This document shows, one piece after another, positions 25,397 to 32,844 of a stretch of DNA of 64,000 bases. Made by a program: the position numbers and the translations under genes. Location of the stretch: NCBI RefSeq assembly GCF_000746095.1, contig NZ_JQKP01000007.1, forward strand, positions 62,001-126,000, in the 5' to 3' direction. This DNA comes from Ferriphaselus sp. R-1 (GTDB lineage Bacteria > Pseudomonadota > Gammaproteobacteria > Burkholderiales > Gallionellaceae). Position 1 is the stretch's first letter, and each line of letters opens with the position of its first letter. Below the pieces are notes generated by a model that saw nothing but the letters and a program-made list of their open reading frames with translations, was not told where the DNA came from and searched no databases.

Positions 25397-26308
25397 ATGA
25401 GCTCAGGCACACACGACACACTGGTGTATCGACTTTCAATGATGCTAGTGAAGCTTAATCAAGGGGAGAAGCTTGACCTGCACGATTTGGCTGATGAGTT
25501 TGGCGTGAATGTCCGTACGGTTCAGCGCGACATAAATGAACGCTTTGCGTATCTGCCCATTCAACGATCAGGTACCAAATATCATCTTGACCCGGCATAT
25601 CTTGGGAAACTCACGACGCGGGATATAGAGCGTTTTGCAGGTTTGGCCGGTGTTCGGGGGCTATTCCCCTCGCTGTCTGACGAGTTCATGCGCGACATTT
25701 TTGATGCCCGCATTCAATCTGCCTTATTGGTAAAGGGACACAGCTACGAGAGTCTGGCAGGCAAGGAACAACTATTCCGCGAGCTGGAACAAGCCATCAT
25801 CGCACGCCGCCACATTGCGTTTGACTACAGCAAGGCAGATGGCATCAAGAGATACCAAGCCATCGCGCCGTTCAAACTAATGAACCACAAGGGCATCTGG
25901 TATTTGGCCGCACGCGATGGAGACAAGCTCAAAACCTACTCCTTCGCAAAGATTGCCGCGCTGCGGTTGACTGACACTCATTTCGAGCCAGCCCCTTCCA
26001 TAGACCAGCGACTTGCCGAAGAAGATGGCATCTGGATGGGCGAAGAAAAGAAAGAGATCGTGCTGAAGATCTCCCGCGAAGTGGCGAGCTACTTCAAACG
26101 CCGCAAGCTGATCGCCAACCAGGTCATCGAAAAAGAATTGGAAGATGGTGGATTGATCCTCTCCGCCAAAGTTGGGCATGTAAATCAGGTGTTGCCGATT
26201 GTCAGGTACTGGATACCCAACATACGCATCATCAGCCCAGAGGGATTGCAGGAAGAGTTAGAGCGTGAGTTAAAAGCGTACGTTGAGCGAGTCGGCAGTT
26301 TGGTCTAA
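25397..26308 (+). CDS. WYL domain-containing transcriptional regulator
   Basis: A 303-residue regulator. It has an N-terminal winged HTH (LDLHDLADEFGVNVRTVQRD), a linker, a WYL ligand-sensing domain (AIAPFKLMNHKGIWYLAARD) and a C-terminal WCX dimerisation part (VASYFKRRKLIANQVI...). WYL proteins commonly control phage defence and DNA-damage loci by sensing nucleic acid or nucleotide ligands. It is the first gene after a promoter region holding two repeated elements and is followed 16 bases later by the Sel1 gene. This makes it the likely switch of the cargo block. Confidence 0.9.
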   Translation: MSSGTHDTLVYRLSMMLVKLNQGEKLDLHDLADEFGVNVRTVQRDINERFAYLPIQRSGTKYHLDPAYLGKLTTRDIERFAGLAGVRGLFPSLSDEFMRDIFDARIQSALLVKGHSYESLAGKEQLFRELEQAIIARRHIAFDYSKADGIKRYQAIAPFKLMNHKGIWYLAARDGDKLKTYSFAKIAALRLTDTHFEPAPSIDQRLAEEDGIWMGEEKKEIVLKISREVASYFKRRKLIANQVIEKELEDGGLILSAKVGHVNQVLPIVRYWIPNIRIISPEGLQEELERELKAYVERVGSLV

Positions 26309-26324
26309 ATCAAGGGAGAGAAAA

Positions 26325-27383
26325 ATGGCAATGATTAAGTGTGACGAGTGCGGCAAGGATATTTCTGACAAGGCAGCGGCATGCGTTGGATGTGGAGCTC
26401 CTATAACCAAGCAAATTTCTGAATTCGAGATGCTCCAGAAAGCAGCAGAGCAAGGGGATGTGGAGGCTCAATGTACGATTGGCACCCGATATGAAACGGG
26501 CGATGGTGTTGCGGTTGATTATGACAAGGCAATATTCTGGTACCAGTTAGCTGCCGAGAATGGGCACGAAGAATCTCAATACAAACTAGGACTGATGTGC
26601 CAGAAAGGTCAGGTCATTATTGACGGCAAGCGTGTTGGAGATATCTCAGGCGATGGAGTAGTGGATTACGAGGATTTCAAGCTTGCAGTTACCAAGCCAA
26701 AAGTGCTTCCTGCTGCAGGAAAAAATGAGCCAAGCGTAGGTCATACTGAAGTTGACAGGCTAACCAGCCTCACTCAGGAGGCTCAGCCAGTAAAGATGAC
26801 TGAAAGCCAAATCAAAAGGGAGAAATTTAAAGCAGCATTAGAAAGCACTATAGACGCAAAATTTGCGAATATCATGAGCAGTAAGTCTGGTGATGACAAA
26901 TTCTTAACCTATTTTGATGCACAAATCCTTACCACTTCCGTACGAAATATATTCAAGAATCTACTGCAAATCGTCCCGGCTCAAATCGAGGCTGCGCTTC
27001 AGTTGAGTGAAATGGTTGTTGCCCCCACAAAACTGGAAAAGATAACGCATCTTAAGGCCGCGATTGGCATTGGAGGTGCTGTGACGGGGATTGGTTTGGT
27101 TCTGACTGGTGTGGGTGCCGCACTTGGTTGGGGCGCAAGTGCTGTAACAGCATTTACGACATTCTTTACGGGAGCTCACCTTTTGGGCCCTTTGGCTTGG
27201 GCAGCAAGTGGTGTAACTTTGGCCGGATTTGCCGCTTATTTTGCGACAACAAGTGACAAATACAAGGATTCCGAGAAGTTTATCAAAGTCCTAAAGAGCT
27301 CCACCTCAAAGGGTGTTGACGCGATATGGGATGAATATCAAGTAGAGCTATCAAAGATCGTTACTTCGGATGTTCAAGGTTAA
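26325..27383 (+). CDS. Zinc-ribbon, Sel1-repeat, EF-hand-like membrane protein
   Basis: A 352-residue modular protein. Residues 1-30 form a zinc ribbon (CDECG...CVGCG). Two Sel1-like repeats follow (GDVEAQCTIGTRYETGDGVA, then AENGHEESQYKLGLMCQKG). Next is a dockerin/EF-hand-like calcium loop, DISGDGVVDYED. After a soluble segment come two Gly/Ala-rich hydrophobic stretches (IGIGGAVTGIGLVLTGVGAA and GPLAWAASGVTLAGFAAYFA), suggesting membrane insertion near the C-terminus. ATG 26325 has GGGAG upstream. I know no protein with this exact order. It probably forms a unit with the next gene. Confidence 0.75.
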   Translation: MAMIKCDECGKDISDKAAACVGCGAPITKQISEFEMLQKAAEQGDVEAQCTIGTRYETGDGVAVDYDKAIFWYQLAAENGHEESQYKLGLMCQKGQVIIDGKRVGDISGDGVVDYEDFKLAVTKPKVLPAAGKNEPSVGHTEVDRLTSLTQEAQPVKMTESQIKREKFKAALESTIDAKFANIMSSKSGDDKFLTYFDAQILTTSVRNIFKNLLQIVPAQIEAALQLSEMVVAPTKLEKITHLKAAIGIGGAVTGIGLVLTGVGAALGWGASAVTAFTTFFTGAHLLGPLAWAASGVTLAGFAAYFATTSDKYKDSEKFIKVLKSSTSKGVDAIWDEYQVELSKIVTSDVQG

Positions 27384-27392
27384 CAGGCCTCG

Positions 27393-28571
27393 ATGGACAA
27401 CTCACAATCAACCCTAATTGCAGGGTCGGCAGTCATAGCGCCAAGTCAAGCTGCTTATGTAAAACTACCCTCTGATGTAGTTTTGAAATGGGTTGATAAA
27501 AAGCTACCAATCATCAGCGAGTGTGCCGACGCTGATTTTGTCAAAGGTGGTGGCCATCGCTGGAAAGGGGGGCATGATTTGTTAGTAGATGTCCCTCGAA
27601 CCTTCATGGAGCATGGACCGAGCAGAGCTATTCATCATGCCGCACACATAGTGCTAACTGATCTTCCAACTAAAGCCGGCATTCCAATCCCCGGACTGGG
27701 CGGCTCGGGCACTTTGGGCCAATGGCTAGTGGATGCAGGAATCCCCAAAGGCTATTTGAGTATTCATTGGGCGGATGGAGCATTTGGTGTGCTTGCTATC
27801 GCAGAAGGCTCCACCGATCTCCTTCAAGCGATAAATGGAACACTAACGATGAGTAGTGAAACATTTTTCGATACTTTTGTTGAAGGCGGCGTGGAAATTG
27901 CGCTTGCGTTTGCAGCAGAAAATGCTTGGAAACTGGGTGCTTTTAATCCAGCCATCGCAACTATAGGAGGTGCTGAGAATATTATCGCAGGCGTTATATC
28001 AACCTATCAAACCGTATCAATCTATGTTGATCCACTCGCGTTTCTCGGTAGTGCGGGGACTTCTGCTTTACTCGGGTTTGGCCTTGCATATGGAGTTGCC
28101 GGTGAAACTCTAGGCGAATCATCAATCAACGCAATTCGCGGAGGCGCAATCGGGGGACTATTCTCATTGTCGGTGGCATTCGGCTATGGGGCGCTGGCGG
28201 GACTGGTTGCCTATAAGCTAGGAGAACAACTTGCCAAAGTTCACGATGGGCAACTGAGCGCGACACTACAAATTAACGAGGCAGCTTATCAAATGCTGCT
28301 GGGTGAGCTGTGTAAAGGGAATGTACATCTCAAGGACTTTTTAGATCGTGCCGAGTTCAACATTGTATTGACCGATCAAGCTACCACGCTAGCCGCACAA
28401 CACTTGGATATTAGTGGGGAAGTTCGGCGGCTATCGGAGGATAATTTGCAACTCGATACTCATTCTGCCGTGCTTTCAGATAATCCCCCCCAACTGAAAT
28501 CGAACGTCCGAACTTTACCTGAGGACAACCCGATACTGACGGAGTGGTATCGGACCGTTTTTTCCAAATAG
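27393..28571 (+). CDS. Glycine-rich membrane protein of unknown function
   Basis: A 392-residue protein. A soluble N-terminal part (PSDVVLKWVDKKLPIISECA, HRWKGGHDLLVDVP) is followed by a middle with several Gly/Ala-rich hydrophobic segments (FLGSAGTSALLGFGLAYGVA, GAIGGLFSLSVAFGYGALAG). The C-terminal part is soluble and leucine-rich. Histidines cluster in MEHGPSRAIHHAAHIVL. The layout recalls pore-forming or effector-type membrane proteins, but I do not recognise a family. It starts 9 bases after the Sel1 gene, so the two are surely co-transcribed. Confidence 0.65.
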   Translation: MDNSQSTLIAGSAVIAPSQAAYVKLPSDVVLKWVDKKLPIISECADADFVKGGGHRWKGGHDLLVDVPRTFMEHGPSRAIHHAAHIVLTDLPTKAGIPIPGLGGSGTLGQWLVDAGIPKGYLSIHWADGAFGVLAIAEGSTDLLQAINGTLTMSSETFFDTFVEGGVEIALAFAAENAWKLGAFNPAIATIGGAENIIAGVISTYQTVSIYVDPLAFLGSAGTSALLGFGLAYGVAGETLGESSINAIRGGAIGGLFSLSVAFGYGALAGLVAYKLGEQLAKVHDGQLSATLQINEAAYQMLLGELCKGNVHLKDFLDRAEFNIVLTDQATTLAAQHLDISGEVRRLSEDNLQLDTHSAVLSDNPPQLKSNVRTLPEDNPILTEWYRTVFSK

Positions 28572-28643
28572 CCTAATCGGATGTTGATCCAGAAGCGAGA
28601 AACTAGCGCTACAAAATTTCCATCCGAGAAAATTATGGCGAAT

Positions 28644-28659
28644 AACGACACACCCTGTC
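28644..28659. promoter_or_regulatory. Palindromic site AACGACACACCCTGTC, copy 2
   Basis: Exact 16-base copy of the site at 25334-25349, in the 150-bp gap before the second run of cargo genes. Its presence before both runs suggests one regulator controls them together. Confidence 0.55.
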
Positions 28660-28723
28660 GCCCAACCTTTTTATGATGCCCTCACTTGGTCATTTCGATC
28701 AAGCCACTAAGGAGGGAATGAAA

Positions 28724-28933
28724 ATGGTCTGGATTGTCGGCTTGCTCATGGCATTCGTGTTTATCAAACTCGGGATGCTCATCATCATGGTGAAATTGCT
28801 GGCGGTTGCGCTGCAATTGGCCTTATTGGCTCTTGCTGTTCTGGGCATCATCTATGTTTGGCGCAAGGTGTTCGCGGCCAAGCCTAATCAGCAGGTGGTT
28901 TGGCTTTCCAAACAAATCAACAAAGGGGAATGA
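28724..28933 (+). CDS. Small membrane protein of the cargo block
   Basis: A 69-residue protein with two hydrophobic helices (MVWIVGLLMAFVFIKLGMLI and LLAVALQLALLALAVLGIIY) and a short basic tail (RKVFAAKPNQQVVWLSKQ). AAGGAGG lies eight bases before ATG 28724; ATG 28718 is in frame but too close to it. The following gene begins at or just after its stop. Function unknown. Confidence 0.65.
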   Translation: MVWIVGLLMAFVFIKLGMLIIMVKLLAVALQLALLALAVLGIIYVWRKVFAAKPNQQVVWLSKQINKGE

Positions 28934-28935
28934 TC

Positions 28936-29355
28936 ATGTCATGGCTCATGTGGCTGTTCGCTGCCCTTGTTATTTTGGGGATGATTGGAAGCAGTGCCGA
29001 AAAGAAGAAAAAACTGGAGGCCGAGCAAGAAGTACAGCGGCGGCGTAAAGAGGCCGAAGATTACATCTTGAATAGCGGAGACTCCGAAGCCATCAAAACC
29101 CTGATGCTGGCTCGGGCCAATCCTGCGAACTACAGTCAGGTTATGGCGGGCGGAATAAACCGTGGAAACGACACACTTAAGACTGCGCTTGGGGTAATGG
29201 CTGGCGTTGCAGCGGGAAATCTGGTTGCAAATGCGATTACCGCATCTTCCATTTCGAGCGCTTTGGATGATATGCAGTCTGAGCTGAATACGGCCGACCA
29301 TCCATCTTCAGGTGACTCACCCTGGGGTGGTGACGACACTTCAATCGACATCTAA
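28936..29355 (+). CDS. Membrane-anchored protein with charged helix
   Basis: A 139-residue protein. It has an N-terminal anchor (SWLMWLFAALVILGMIGSS), a highly charged helix (KKKKLEAEQEVQRRRKEAED), a central hydrophobic glycine-containing part (ALGVMAGVAAGNLVANAITA) and an acidic tail. ATG 28936 has GGGG at eight bases; ATG 28930 overlaps the preceding stop and is possible. I do not recognise a family. Part of the second run of cargo genes. Confidence 0.65.
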   Translation: MSWLMWLFAALVILGMIGSSAEKKKKLEAEQEVQRRRKEAEDYILNSGDSEAIKTLMLARANPANYSQVMAGGINRGNDTLKTALGVMAGVAAGNLVANAITASSISSALDDMQSELNTADHPSSGDSPWGGDDTSIDI

Positions 29356-29364
29356 GGACAAACG

Positions 29365-29688
29365 ATGAACATTTCATTCTGTAGCCATGTTGTTAAAGCA
29401 CTCGCCACATCTCTACTGCTGGGTGCCGCGCTATCGCCTTCTGTGTTTGCGGGCGATAACATGCCGCTCAAAGAAGGAACTGAGATCATCCCCATCAGGC
29501 CAGATGGCCAACGTGATTGGAGTGCAAACCGCTACAGAGTCGAAAGTGGACAAGCTGTGCCTATACGCCCCGACGGTCAACGAGACTGGAGCGCCAACAC
29601 CTATCGCTCAGAGGGCGGGAAGATTGTGCCAGTGAGACCGGATGGGCGCAGGGATTGGTCTGTGCCTGCCAACAAAATTGTAAATTAA
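29365..29688 (+). CDS. Secreted RPDGQRDWSA-repeat protein 1
   Basis: A 107-residue protein with a signal peptide (ALATSLLLGAALSPSVFA). The mature part consists almost wholly of three 23-residue repeats, each containing the motif R-P-D-G-Q/R-R-D-W-S: PIRPDGQRDWSANRYRV, PIRPDGQRDWSANTYRS and PVRPDGRRDWSVPANKI. The strict motif with variable spacers suggests short beta-strand units binding a ligand or surface. I know no described function. Ten bases separate it from a paralogous gene. Confidence 0.75.
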   Translation: MNISFCSHVVKALATSLLLGAALSPSVFAGDNMPLKEGTEIIPIRPDGQRDWSANRYRVESGQAVPIRPDGQRDWSANTYRSEGGKIVPVRPDGRRDWSVPANKIVN

Positions 29689-29698
29689 GCAGAACATC

Positions 29699-30004
29699 AT
29701 GAAGACTATTTTCGGATTTATTACACTGCTGTTTTTCAATAACTCTTTTGCTGAATACGCCTTCCCCTGTGTAGAGGATGGAGGCACTCTAGTGCAAATG
29801 AGAGCTGATGGACAACGTGACTGGTCAGCAAACGTGCTTGTCAGGAATGGTGACAAGATCATTCAATACAGACCCGATGGACAAAGAGATTGGTCAGCAC
29901 CTGTCTACAAGATCGAAGGTGGGATTAAGGTATATGTCTATCGTCCTGATGGGCAACGTGACTGGTCAGCTCCTGTATATGTCCTAGAATGTGCGACAGA
30001 ATAA
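29699..30004 (+). CDS. Secreted RPDGQRDWSA-repeat protein 2
   Basis: A 101-residue paralogue of the preceding protein: signal peptide (TIFGFITLLFFNNSFA), then three repeats QMRADGQRDWSANVLVR, QYRPDGQRDWSAPVYKI and VYRPDGQRDWSAPVYVL. A cysteine before the first repeat (FPCVED) and one after the last (LECATE) could close the repeat domain by a disulfide, which protein 1 lacks. Codon use differs between repeats and between the genes, so the duplication is old while the motif is preserved, indicating selection. Function unknown. Confidence 0.75.
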   Translation: MKTIFGFITLLFFNNSFAEYAFPCVEDGGTLVQMRADGQRDWSANVLVRNGDKIIQYRPDGQRDWSAPVYKIEGGIKVYVYRPDGQRDWSAPVYVLECATE

Positions 30005-30007
30005 AAG

Positions 30008-30559
30008 ATGGAATTGGCGATTTCCTATAGTCGGGCCGCTATAATTTCAGGCGAAGTCGGAATAGCGAAAGTTATAAACAAGTCAATTCAGTTTTCTTGC
30101 ATTTCGTTGCTGTTAGTATTAGGCGCTTGTGGTGATCAGCAAAAGATTGAAACGCACGTTCCATCTAACAGTGAAATTATCAGTCTCATTGATAAGTCGG
30201 ATCCTTTGCCCATCGAATTTGAGTTTGTTTCAGATGTGTTCTTGCTGGGAAGTGATTACACTGACCTCCAGCGGTCGAATCTGGAGAAAGGGATTATTGG
30301 AAAACTTGTTCAGTGGGAGTTGCCCATATACGAAATCTCACCGCAGGAAGACGGGACTTACCTAATCATCACTCAGCCTAACTTTAATGGCAAAAGTCAT
30401 TTAACGGCCACAGTGAGTACTCTCGCAAAGAGTGACAAAGATCGGGATTACCTAACTACACTGAAGACTAACGATTTGATCTCATTCAAGGGGGTGGTCA
30501 CCTCGATCAATTTTCGGATGGCTATCAGTGTCGCCCCCGCAGTTTTAGTAAACATATAA
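30008..30559 (+). CDS. Putative lipoprotein of the cargo block
   Basis: A protein of up to 183 residues with a lipoprotein signal (SIQFSCISLLLVLGACGDQQ, lipobox LGAC) after a long N-terminal stretch. ATG 30008 has a poor ribosome site, so a non-ATG start nearer the signal peptide is possible. The mature part has no motif I recognise. It lies between the repeat-protein genes and the large coiled-coil protein gene in the same direction. Confidence 0.6.
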   Translation: MELAISYSRAAIISGEVGIAKVINKSIQFSCISLLLVLGACGDQQKIETHVPSNSEIISLIDKSDPLPIEFEFVSDVFLLGSDYTDLQRSNLEKGIIGKLVQWELPIYEISPQEDGTYLIITQPNFNGKSHLTATVSTLAKSDKDRDYLTTLKTNDLISFKGVVTSINFRMAISVAPAVLVNI

Positions 30560-30581
30560 CTCACCAGAAAATAAGGAAAGT

Positions 30582-32249
30582 ATGCGAAATCCCTTTATTG
30601 GATTGGCTCAATGGGTGGTGCGCCACATCGTTTCATTTTTCATCATCGTAATAATCCTAGTCGTTGGTGCAGTTGTCCAAAGCAAATATCGCTCACTGGA
30701 AATCACTAAAACTGAAATTACGGAGCTAAAGAGTGGAGAGTTAAATCTCCAGTCATCAATTGAAAAATTGCAATCTGAGACTGGTGGTCGAGTTGCTAAA
30801 CTTAAAGCTGAAACGAAAGATAAGGTTGAAGAGCGAATTCGTGCGATTGACAGTGAGCTCAAAACAATCAATTGCAGCTCTATAGGTATTACCCCTGCCT
30901 TTTTGATCAACAAAGCAGAATGCAAGGCAAAAGAACAATTTCTGGGTAAAGAGAAAGAAGCGTTGCAAACTTTGCAGCAAAGACTGACAACAAGTGCCAG
31001 TTTACCTAAATTGATAAATGAGCAGAAAATTGCTTATCAAGCTCATCTTGATAATAGGAAAAGGTACGACGAAATGGTTGCGAACCATACTGAACACTTA
31101 GGCGACTATTTTAGAACTGAAGTTATTGGCTATAAGGGGCTGAATAGTAAAGATAAAGAGCTAATTGACGACTATAACAAAAAGACAGAAGCACGAAATG
31201 CTGCGGAAGCTAAGCTGAATTTATTAAATAAGAAGTTAGAAAGCTCCTTAAAGAGCCTTAGTCAATTTACCGGAACTGCACTCAAGGATTTGAATGCTGA
31301 AATCAAAGAAAAGGAGAAAAGTGTTCGTGAGAATCTGGTAGGGAGAATGCTTAACTTAGCGGGAGAAAAAATTCCTGCTGCCATTATGATTTTAGTTGGC
31401 ATTATTTTTTCGCCGCTGATTATCAAGGCATTGTTCTATTTTGTTATAGCGCCTTTCGCCGCACGCCGACCACCGGTATGTATTCTTCCTGATACGAATG
31501 GGTTAATGACAGGCGTGGGCGGCATTTCAGCAAAATCCCACGAAACTCAGAAAGTCTCATCGGTTTCCATCCCGATTACGTTGCGTGCATCTCAAGAGCT
31601 TTTGATTCACCCTGAATATCTGCAAAGTATCCCCACCAATGGAAAGATTCGCACGAAATGGCTGCTGGACTGGGCATATCCCTTGACCAGCATGGCGGCA
31701 GGGATGGTTGCATTAACGCAAATTTCAGGAGTTGATGGAGAAACCGTAGTTATCTCATCAACGAATGATCCGCTGAGTGAGGTTGGTTGGGTAGAGATAC
31801 CCGAAGGGTCATCAGTTGTGTTGCAGCCTCATTGCCTAATAGGCCTTTCTTATCAGAAGGGCGCGTCTCCAAAAATTACTAAGCACTGGCAACTAGGTAG
31901 CTTACATGCATGGCTAACGCTGCAACTCAGGTATTTGGTGTTTCATGGGCCAGTCAATATCGCACTTAAAGGATGCCGAGGGATTCGAATTGAATCCGCA
32001 GATAGTGGGCGGGCAATCAATCAGGCAGCCACAATGGGATTTAGTGCCAACATCAAATACTCTACATACAGATGCGAAACTTTCGCCTCATACTTACTGG
32101 GCGAGAAAGAGTTGTTTAATGACAGCTTCTCGGGGACCAGTGGTTACTACATCTATGAGGAAATGCCGCACTTTGGAAAGAGGGGCGGGGTAACTGGTCG
32201 TGGGCTTGAGGGAATCACGGACTCAGTACTGAAGGTATTTGGTGTTTAG
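30582..32249 (+). CDS. Large membrane/coiled-coil protein with AIM24-like C-terminal domain
   Basis: A 555-residue protein. It has an N-terminal membrane helix (IVSFFIIVIILVVGAVVQ), a long coiled coil (about 45-260, for example KTEITELKSGELNLQSSIEK) and a second membrane helix (AAIMILVGIIFSPLIIKALF). A beta-rich domain follows (about 300-555: SVSIPITLRASQELLIHPEY, EGSSVVLQPHCLIGLSY, LRYLVFHGPVNIALKG). It has the feel of AIM24/TerD-neighbourhood proteins, but this is a weak inference. Two-helix topology places the coiled coil in the periplasm and the C-terminal domain in the cytoplasm. Last gene of the rightward cargo block. Confidence 0.65.
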   Translation: MRNPFIGLAQWVVRHIVSFFIIVIILVVGAVVQSKYRSLEITKTEITELKSGELNLQSSIEKLQSETGGRVAKLKAETKDKVEERIRAIDSELKTINCSSIGITPAFLINKAECKAKEQFLGKEKEALQTLQQRLTTSASLPKLINEQKIAYQAHLDNRKRYDEMVANHTEHLGDYFRTEVIGYKGLNSKDKELIDDYNKKTEARNAAEAKLNLLNKKLESSLKSLSQFTGTALKDLNAEIKEKEKSVRENLVGRMLNLAGEKIPAAIMILVGIIFSPLIIKALFYFVIAPFAARRPPVCILPDTNGLMTGVGGISAKSHETQKVSSVSIPITLRASQELLIHPEYLQSIPTNGKIRTKWLLDWAYPLTSMAAGMVALTQISGVDGETVVISSTNDPLSEVGWVEIPEGSSVVLQPHCLIGLSYQKGASPKITKHWQLGSLHAWLTLQLRYLVFHGPVNIALKGCRGIRIESADSGRAINQAATMGFSANIKYSTYRCETFASYLLGEKELFNDSFSGTSGYYIYEEMPHFGKRGGVTGRGLEGITDSVLKVFGV

Positions 32250-32478
32250 CTCAGGCTCGATTTTAGCCGCCCGAAACACCCGCCGCACCCGACGACTCGA
32301 TGCCAAGCGCTGCTCCATACCTACCACACTCTGCCCCCGTAGCCCTGCCGGATAGGGAGAGTGAGACCATCCCCTAGTCGCTCCCACTGGGTGCCCTATG
32401 GCCCACCTCGGGCACACTCCGTCCCCAGGTCAGTCCCAACGGCCTAGCAGCCGGGGGCAGGGCCTACCCCTACTTGGC
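32250..32478. other. GC-rich non-coding right end of element A
   Basis: After the AT-rich cargo genes the composition changes abruptly to a C-rich plus strand (about 32270-32470) with no supported gene. A short antisense frame (32223-32417) has no ribosome site. The stretch could hold integrase arm sites or a transfer origin; nothing in it is recognisable with confidence. Confidence 0.4.
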
Positions 32479-32573
32479 ATCGCAAAATGGCATGCGGATT
32501 TATTGGGGCAATTCGCCCTTTCTCATCAAGGCATTGCGAGTGGCTCGCGGACTGGGATGGCATGCGGACTTCA

Positions 32574-32605
32574 GAAAGCAAAAAGGCCACCACGATGGGT
32601 GACCT
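32574..32605 (-). terminator. Displaced tRNA-Phe terminator, middle copy
   Basis: Same hairpin as at 15782-15803 (stem 32584-32591 with 32598-32605) followed leftward by TTTTGCTTTCTG. It lies next to the middle tRNA fragment. Confidence 0.65.
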
Positions 32606-32620
32606 AAGCGCTTGTTTTGT

Positions 32621-32666
32621 TTGGTGGCTCGGGGCGGAATCGAACCACCGACACGCGGATTTTCAA
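32621..32666 (-). other. Attachment site copy 2 (46-bp tRNA-Phe 3' fragment)
   Basis: Exact copy of the tRNA-Phe 3' half from just beyond CCA to the anticodon loop. It serves as right end of element A and left end of element B. Confidence 0.9.
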
Positions 32667-32844
32667 CCCGAATCCGAATCCTTTAAAATTAGCCGCATAG
32701 CCTCCCGGTTTTCTACAAACCGGAATATTTTCTGACGTTGTAACCCACTGACTGCAAGGCCTCGTTTGGAATTGTAGAAAGACTGATATTGGGGGGCGCG
32801 TATCAATTATTGGATTTAGGCAAGTAGATGAGTAGAATCGCGGA

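Larger units (their letters stand above)
15819..32666. mobile_element. Genomic island element A at tRNA-Phe (about 16.8 kb)
   Basis: Bounded by exact 46-bp copies of the tRNA-Phe 3' half and carrying a tyrosine integrase, a DUF3631 ATPase, an ArdB/KlcA-like antirestriction protein, an XRE regulator and a rightward cargo block of mostly unknown membrane or exported proteins. Base composition is AT-richer than the flanking ccm, liv and pil genes. No conjugation or phage structural genes are seen, so it would need a helper for transfer. Confidence 0.88.
32479..32666. repeat. 188-bp direct repeat, right copy (tRNA-Phe 3' flank plus 3' half)
   Basis: Six mismatches to 15677-15864 by eye, all in the flank; the last 46 bp are identical to the tRNA-Phe 3' half. 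It forms the boundary between elements A and B. Confidence 0.9.

Noticed and set aside
32223-32417. A short leftward frame at the right end of element A
   Set aside because: It overlaps the large coiled-coil gene end and lies in a composition-shifted region; no ribosome site.
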